A stretch of 64,000 nucleotides of DNA from contig JAGWLG010000006.1 of the NCBI GenBank assembly GCA_028864975.1, forward strand, positions 62,001 through 126,000. Reading direction: 5' to 3'. The stretch comes from Thermoplasmata archaeon (GTDB taxonomy: Archaea; Thermoplasmatota; Thermoplasmata; Lutacidiplasmatales; UBA184). The translations under genes were made by a program, and so were the position numbers. This document shows positions 59,728-64,000 of this stretch, piece after piece (positions within the stretch are counted from its first letter, which is position 1; every line of letters starts with the position of its first letter). Below the pieces are notes generated by a model that was not told where the DNA came from, searched no databases, and worked only from the letters and a program-made list of their open reading frames with translations.

Positions 59728-60906
59728 GTGACCGACGAAGACCTGTTGCTGGACGACGCGAAGGAGGCCTTTGGGGCCGGCGTCGTGGGTCCCTGCGACA
59801 TCTGCGGCGTCCGCCAGGCCGTGATCGTCCTTTCGAAGGAACGCTTCAAGCTCTGCGTCCTGGACTTCCTTAACAAGAGCTGGATCAAGACCGCCTCGCC
59901 TCCGGCCGCTCACACCGCCCCCTTCCACTCAACGACGGTCTTCCTGCCCACGCGGGCCGTGCCGGGGGGCACGGTGCCCGTCATCGTCCTCTCTCCCAAC
60001 AAGGAGATCAAGCACCCGAGCGCCCTGGTGGTGCCCGAGGTCTACGGGCTCACGACCCAGGTGATCGAGGCCGGGGTCCGCCTTGCTCACGAGGGATACG
60101 AGGTGGCGATCCCCGACTTCGTCCGGATCCACGGGATGAACCTCTGGACGTGGGGGAAGCTGAGAGCCTCGAAGGTCCTCCTGGACGGGGTCCACATCTC
60201 CCAGTCGTCCCGGGGTCGGGCCTATCGCATCTTGGAGGACTGCAGGAAGTACCTGCTCACGAGGCCGCTGGTCAACCCTGAACGCCAAGCGGTCGTGGGC
60301 CTCTCCTACGGGGGGTCCCTCGCCTTGGGGTATGCGGCACAGACCCCAGGCCTGGCGGGGGTCGCCGTGGCCTACCCCTACATGATCCATCCGGAGAGCT
60401 GGCTGCAATACATCCGCTGTCCGGTGTTCGTGGTGGCGGGGGGGTCCGATCCCAAGGCCGGCACGGCCCTCGACGCCCTTCATCTCGCTGCGGGGCGCTA
60501 TGGCATCAATCTCGGGACCATGGTCGTCCCAGGAGCTGGGCATCACTTCCTGAGTCGCGTGCACTCTGGCTACTCCGCTCCGGAGGCCGAGAAAGCGTGG
60601 ACCCGGATGATGGCGTTCATGGGACATTGCCTCGCTCCCCCGGTACCGAAGGCCCCGCCCAGGCCGCCGGTCCCTCCCTCTGTCGTGGCGGCCAAGCCGG
60701 CGGCTGCCCCGAAGCCGGCGCCAGTCCCCCCTGCTCCCGTGAGCGCACCGCTCTCTCCACCACCCGCGGCGCCGCCCGCGAGCCCTCTTCCTGCCTCACC
60801 ACCGCCGCCCTCGCCGACCCCGTCTCCTCGGCCAACCTCCGGGGCCCCACCGCCCCCGACCCCGAAGGGTGCGCGAGGTCGTGGGTCGAGACCGGCGGCG
60901 GCCTGA
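59728..60906 (+). CDS. Dienelactone-hydrolase-family alpha/beta hydrolase
   Basis: A 392-residue protein. Residues 1-50 carry CDICGVRQAVIVLSKERFKLC, a possible small zinc-binding lead. The alpha/beta hydrolase domain spans ~65-305: LVVPEVYGLTTQVIEAGVRL (the DLH-type entry), nucleophile VGLSYGGSLAL (Ser ~194), Asp in VVAGGSDPKAG (~239) and His in VPGAGHHFLSR (~271). Classic DLH enzymes use Cys; Ser here points to an esterase-like variant. The C-terminal 85 residues are a Pro/Ala-rich disordered tail. GTG at 59728 with GGAGG upstream and TATA-like CCTATATCG at 59674-59682. Confidence 0.8.
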   Translation: MTDEDLLLDDAKEAFGAGVVGPCDICGVRQAVIVLSKERFKLCVLDFLNKSWIKTASPPAAHTAPFHSTTVFLPTRAVPGGTVPVIVLSPNKEIKHPSALVVPEVYGLTTQVIEAGVRLAHEGYEVAIPDFVRIHGMNLWTWGKLRASKVLLDGVHISQSSRGRAYRILEDCRKYLLTRPLVNPERQAVVGLSYGGSLALGYAAQTPGLAGVAVAYPYMIHPESWLQYIRCPVFVVAGGSDPKAGTALDALHLAAGRYGINLGTMVVPGAGHHFLSRVHSGYSAPEAEKAWTRMMAFMGHCLAPPVPKAPPRPPVPPSVVAAKPAAAPKPAPVPPAPVSAPLSPPPAAPPASPLPASPPPPSPTPSPRPTSGAPPPPTPKGARGRGSRPAAA

Positions 60907-60940
60907 GGGCCCCCCGCGGGAGTTGTTTCTCCCGGCCGTG

Positions 60941-61942
60941 TTACTTTCGAAGGCCGAACGCTTCGGAGAAACGTCGCATCGAGCCGGCCACAACGGAAGG
61001 CGGGAGCCCTCCGAAGTCGAAGATCCCGAGGAGGTCGGTCACGCCGGCCTTCTCGATCGCCGCGACCTTCGGGACCAGCTGCGACCCCTCACCGATCAAG
61101 ACCAGGCCACGACGGTCGAGCCCGTCGACCGTGGCCATGTCCGGGGCTTCCGAGATGCGCGCCTCGTAGTTGGAGCTCCCGGTGGCGATCCGCGAGTCCA
61201 GGTAGCGCTGCAGCGCCGCCCGCGCTCCCGCGGTCCGGGACCCGACAAAGACATGGAAGGCTGCGGCGACGCGGCCCGCTGCCCCGCCGTTGGGGAGCTG
61301 AGCCCGGTACTCCCGGATGTTCCTCGCCAGCTCGTCCAGGCCTGCGACGGAAGCGTAGGGGATGAGCGCGACCGGAAGCCCCCGTTTGGACACGAACGGG
61401 AGTGCTTCGCGACGCTGGGCGGCCATCCACAGAGGGGGGTGAGGTTGCTGCACGGGCCGCACGTTCAGGGTCACAGTCGCTCCCGGGTGGACCGAGACTG
61501 CGAGCGGCTCCCCCCGGAGCGCGGCCACGAACTCGGGGAGGGCGGCATCGAACCGGTCACGACGCTGGCCCGGAGTGAGCCCGAAACCCTCGAGCTCCTG
61601 CGGGATGTACCCGGCGCCGACCCCGATCTCGAGACGGCCGCCGGATAGTCGGTCGACGAGGGCGTACTGCTCAGCAAGCTCTCGAGGCTGATGGAACGGA
61701 AGGACGGCCACCATGACGCCGAGGCGGACCCTGCGGGTCTCCCTCGCGGCCGCCGCAAGCCAGACGGGAGGGGCCGGGAGCACCCCGCCGTGGTGGAAGT
61801 GATGCTCCGCTACCCAGAACGTCTCGAAACCGTCCCGGTCCGCTTCACGAACCTGCCCGAGGGCCTCTTCGTACCGGTCCGCCCGGTGGCCGGTGCGAAG
61901 CTCCGTATCGTCGTCAAGGACGCTGAAGACCGAGAAGCGCAC
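60941..61942 (-). CDS. LLM-class flavin-dependent oxidoreductase
   Basis: A 333-residue luciferase-like TIM-barrel enzyme that uses FMN or F420. Seen: RFSVFSVLDDDTELRTGH, GFETFWVAEHHFHHGGVLP (hallmark WxxEHH), RRVRLGVMVAVLPFHQPRELAEQ, DRLSGGRLEIGVGAGYIPQE (the conserved SGGR...G-G) and LLGIFDFGGL near the end. Substrate not predictable. The GTG at 61942 lies 24 bases from a TATA word (61961-61970), so it is probably leaderless. It diverges from the MFS gene. Confidence 0.9.
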   Translation of the reverse strand: MRFSVFSVLDDDTELRTGHRADRYEEALGQVREADRDGFETFWVAEHHFHHGGVLPAPPVWLAAAARETRRVRLGVMVAVLPFHQPRELAEQYALVDRLSGGRLEIGVGAGYIPQELEGFGLTPGQRRDRFDAALPEFVAALRGEPLAVSVHPGATVTLNVRPVQQPHPPLWMAAQRREALPFVSKRGLPVALIPYASVAGLDELARNIREYRAQLPNGGAAGRVAAAFHVFVGSRTAGARAALQRYLDSRIATGSSNYEARISEAPDMATVDGLDRRGLVLIGEGSQLVPKVAAIEKAGVTDLLGIFDFGGLPPSVVAGSMRRFSEAFGLRK

Positions 61943-61960
61943 GCCCCAGCACCCCGGCAG

Positions 61961-61970
61961 AGATATACGA
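61961..61970. promoter_or_regulatory. Shared TATA element between LLM oxidoreductase and MFS genes
   Basis: AGATATACGA. It is 24 bases before the leftward GTG at 61942 (leaderless) and 55 before the rightward ATG at 62022, which has its own GGAGGAGG site. Confidence 0.6.
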
Positions 61971-62021
61971 GGGTTAGCGTGCGGATGAGGGCCCCTGGGA
62001 CCGAGCGGAGGAGGACTGACG

Positions 62022-63278
62022 ATGGGCGCGCCTTGGCGCTCCGGCTCCTCGTTCTCGTTCCGAAAGCTTGCGATCGGGGTCCTCCTGTTCAACGCGTCAG
62101 GGGGGATCCTCTACGCGATCCTCCCGCTCTTCGAGTTCGAAAGGCCCGGCGGAGGCGCCTTTCTCGCGACCCTGATCGTGGGGGTTCCCCTCATCGCCTC
62201 CACCCTGGGGACGTTCTTCTGGGGAGCTCTCTCGGACCACTGGGGTAGGCGACGCGAGCTCCTGGCCACAGGGGTGCTCGCCCAATCGGTCCTCTTCCTC
62301 CTGTTCCCGTTCCTCACCCCTTGGGGGCTCCTTTCGGTCAGGATCCTTCAGGCGTTCCTGGGGTCGAGCGTCGCGCTGGCGACGGCGGTGGCCACAGAGG
62401 ACCCCTCCCGGACCGCGGGGTCTGGCCTCGGTAGCCTCTCGCTCTGGGGCTCCCTCGGCTCCGTGGTGGGGACCGCGGCCGGCCTGCCCTTCATCACCGT
62501 ACCGCAGTTCACGCTCCACTCCACCTCCGCTATGCTCCTCTTCGTCCTGTTGGGAGCCTTCTCCGCGGTCTCGGTCCTCTTCCTCCTGGGGACCGGAGAG
62601 CTCCCACGGAGGCGGTCGATGGTTCGTCGGAAGGACCTCCTACACTTCCGCGACGGGCGGACCATTCTCCTCCTCTGCGTCGCCACCGCCGTGGTCGGCG
62701 GAGCGAACTACGTGGTCTACACGCTCTTCCCGCTCTGGGTCCGGTGGGAGCTAGCGCCCCAGCATTTCTGGGGTCCGGCCGTGAGCGCGACCGAGGACCT
62801 TGCCATCCTCTCCATCGGTGCCTCGATGGGGGGAGTCCTGGTCTCCCTGTGGGCCGGGCGGGCGGCGGAGGACGGCAGGGACCGACGTTGGCTCTACGTC
62901 GTCGCCCCCGTTCTCTATTGCTTGCTGTGGCTGGGCCTGGCCTTCATCCACTACTACCCTGTGGACTTCCTGATCTGGGCTGTCCCGGGCTACGTCCTGC
63001 TCTCCATTCCGATCCTGCGTGAGATCGCCGGGCGGACCGACCCCGAGGAGCGTGGTCGGGCCGTCGGGCTCTGGAACGCGTCCTTCAGCTCCGGGGGGCT
63101 CGTGGGGACCCTCGTCGCTGGACTGGCGTACTCTGGGCCTCCTTCCTTCGCACGGCTCTTCGTTCTGGCAGCCGCCGTCGATCTTGCGGCTTCCGTGGGA
63201 TTCGTGAGCATTCCGACGAGCGGTTCTGGCTCCCAAGGGACGGCCGCCGGACCGGCGACTCCACCCCAAGACGCATAA
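62022..63278 (+). CDS. Major facilitator superfamily transporter
   Basis: A 418-residue carrier with about twelve membrane helices. Motif A is clear after helix 2: GALSDHWGRRRELL (~65-78), and a weaker copy stands after helix 8 (SLWAGRAAEDGRDRRW). No close tie to the MFS gene at 14743. Substrate unknown; the pattern fits drug/metabolite exporters. ATG at 62022 with GGAGGAGG eight bases upstream. Confidence 0.87.
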   Translation: MGAPWRSGSSFSFRKLAIGVLLFNASGGILYAILPLFEFERPGGGAFLATLIVGVPLIASTLGTFFWGALSDHWGRRRELLATGVLAQSVLFLLFPFLTPWGLLSVRILQAFLGSSVALATAVATEDPSRTAGSGLGSLSLWGSLGSVVGTAAGLPFITVPQFTLHSTSAMLLFVLLGAFSAVSVLFLLGTGELPRRRSMVRRKDLLHFRDGRTILLLCVATAVVGGANYVVYTLFPLWVRWELAPQHFWGPAVSATEDLAILSIGASMGGVLVSLWAGRAAEDGRDRRWLYVVAPVLYCLLWLGLAFIHYYPVDFLIWAVPGYVLLSIPILREIAGRTDPEERGRAVGLWNASFSSGGLVGTLVAGLAYSGPPSFARLFVLAAAVDLAASVGFVSIPTSGSGSQGTAAGPATPPQDA

Positions 63279-63280
63279 GC
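63273..63280 (+). promoter_or_regulatory. TATA element of the DUF126-Nudix gene
   Basis: GCATAAGC, about 26 bases before the ATG at 63302; it overlaps the MFS stop codon. Confidence 0.45.
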
Positions 63281-63301
63281 GACCGCGCTCCACGGTGCCC
63301 C

Positions 63302-64000
63302 ATGCGGATCCCTTGTCGGAGGGTCTCAGAGGGCAGGGCCCAAGGTCCGGTGGCGCTGAGCACGGCCCCCCTCTCCTTCCTGGGGGAGATCGACCCCGCC
63401 ACGGGGAAGGTCGACAACTCGGCCAGCGAGCTCAACGGTCAGAGCGTGCGCGGGCAGGTCCTGGTCTTCCCCATGGCGCGAGGAAGTACGGTCGGACCCT
63501 ACGTGATCTACGGAGCAGGAAAGCGTGGAGTGGGACCCGTCGCCATGGTCGTGAAGGAGGCCGATGCCATCGTGGCCTCTGCTGCGGTCATTGCCAAGAT
63601 CCCCTGCGTCGACCACATCGACATCGATCTCTTCCGCCAGGGGGAGCAGGTCGAGGTGGATGCCACGGGGGGTTCGGTCGTTCTCTCGGACGTCAAAGAG
63701 ACCCGAGTGGTGACCGCGATCCTCCAGGACTCGAACCGGAAGATCCTCCTGCTCAAGCGCTCGAGCAAGGTGGGCTCCTACGCCGGGCGATGGGCTGGTG
63801 TCAGTGGATACCTCGAACGGGTGGCTCCTCTGGAGCAAGCGTACAAGGAAGTCGAGGAAGAGGTCGGGATCCGCCGGGATCGTCTGACCCTCGTTCGCGA
63901 AGCGACCCCGGTCTACGCCCGTCACGAGAAGGAAGTGTTCGTGGTACAGCCCTTTTTGTTCCGAGTTCAGGGGCCGAAGGTCCAACTGGACTGGGAACAT
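63302..64000 (+). CDS. DUF126 (aconitase-X small subunit) fused to Nudix domain, 3' end cut off
   Basis: An open frame of 233 codons with no stop before the window end. Residues ~15-132 are a DUF126 swivel domain: GEIDPATGKVDN, GQVLVFPMARGSTVGPYVIY (Ser62 in the conserved ArgGlySer) and VGPVAMVVKEADAIVASAAV. In archaea this domain is the small subunit of phosphomevalonate dehydratase, which acts in the modified mevalonate pathway. Residues ~135-233 form a Nudix domain: VVTAILQDSNRKILLLKRSS, then a box ending YKEVEEEVGI. The box keeps the EExG core, but the upstream Glu is Val and the Arg is Lys. The large subunit gene is not in the window. Confidence 0.8.
   Translation, partial: MRIPCRRVSEGRAQGPVALSTAPLSFLGEIDPATGKVDNSASELNGQSVRGQVLVFPMARGSTVGPYVIYGAGKRGVGPVAMVVKEADAIVASAAVIAKIPCVDHIDIDLFRQGEQVEVDATGGSVVLSDVKETRVVTAILQDSNRKILLLKRSSKVGSYAGRWAGVSGYLERVAPLEQAYKEVEEEVGIRRDRLTLVREATPVYARHEKEVFVVQPFLFRVQGPKVQLDWEH

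Noticed and set aside
1..64000. CRISPR arrays, insertion sequences, prophage or integrase genes
   Set aside because: No regularly spaced repeats, transposase motifs or integrase motifs were seen on reading through both strands.

Overview
The window reads as chromosomal DNA of a high-GC archaeon. Archaeal informational genes are present: replication factor C large subunit, ABCE1/Rli1, prefoldin beta, KEOPS subunit Pcc1 and an archaeal-type triosephosphate isomerase. Lipid and pterin genes also fit archaea: a polyprenyl diphosphate synthase, an MptA/FolE2-type GTP cyclohydrolase and a DUF126 (aconitase-X small subunit) protein. Many genes have a TATA-like box about 25-30 bases before the start codon and no Shine-Dalgarno, which suggests leaderless transcripts; others have clear GGAGG sites. 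DUF835, Kelch and PKD surface proteins together with a Ras-like GTPase suggest an uncultured, high-GC relative of the Thermoplasmata. That placement is an inference, because no rRNA gene is present.

Layout. 1-9.3 kb: a zinc-ribbon pair, a RecA/GvpD-like ATPase, small proteins, tpiA, carbamate kinase and purB (divergent, sharing one AT-rich promoter), pcc1, prefoldin beta and an S66 (MccF-like) peptidase. 9.3-9.9 kb is mostly non-coding and holds a strongly self-complementary 116-base element. 9.9-20.7 kb: polyprenyl synthase, a TPR protein, a tight plus-strand run (BtuF-like protein, site-2 protease, MBL hydrolase, MFS carrier), an Lrp regulator divergent from glutamine synthetase, a perfect hairpin after glnA, and pyruvate kinase. 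20.9-30.4 kb: a DUF262 protein, an aldo/keto reductase, a sialidase/PKD surface protein, a CBS protein, cyclophilin and peroxiredoxin.

30.4-46.2 kb: an operon of V4R/DUF835 protein, Ras-like GTPase and PH-like/zinc-ribbon protein; a TSUP permease fused to an APS-kinase-like domain; a Kelch receptor-like protein with a cytosolic roadblock/longin-like tail; a secreted PKD protein; a PH membrane protein; an ArsB/NhaD permease; ABCE1; MptA; SufT-like protein. 46.2-53.8 kb: rfcL, tRNA-Thr(UGU), a lone urocanase, a zinc-ribbon/ribbon-helix-helix regulator with a matching inverted repeat, two Nudix hydrolases, an acyl-CoA ligase and a PIN nuclease.

53.8-59.6 kb is the most unusual locus. It holds a GAP1-like protein, a GTPase, a divergently transcribed paralogue whose P-loop lysine and DxxG motif are lost, and a 958-residue PKD/multi-membrane-span protein. 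The arrangement resembles the bacterial double-GTPase / GTPase-associated systems predicted to act in immunity or stress signalling, here with an archaeal surface module. 59.7-64 kb: a DLH-family hydrolase, an LLM flavin oxidoreductase, an MFS carrier and, cut by the window end, a DUF126-Nudix fusion.
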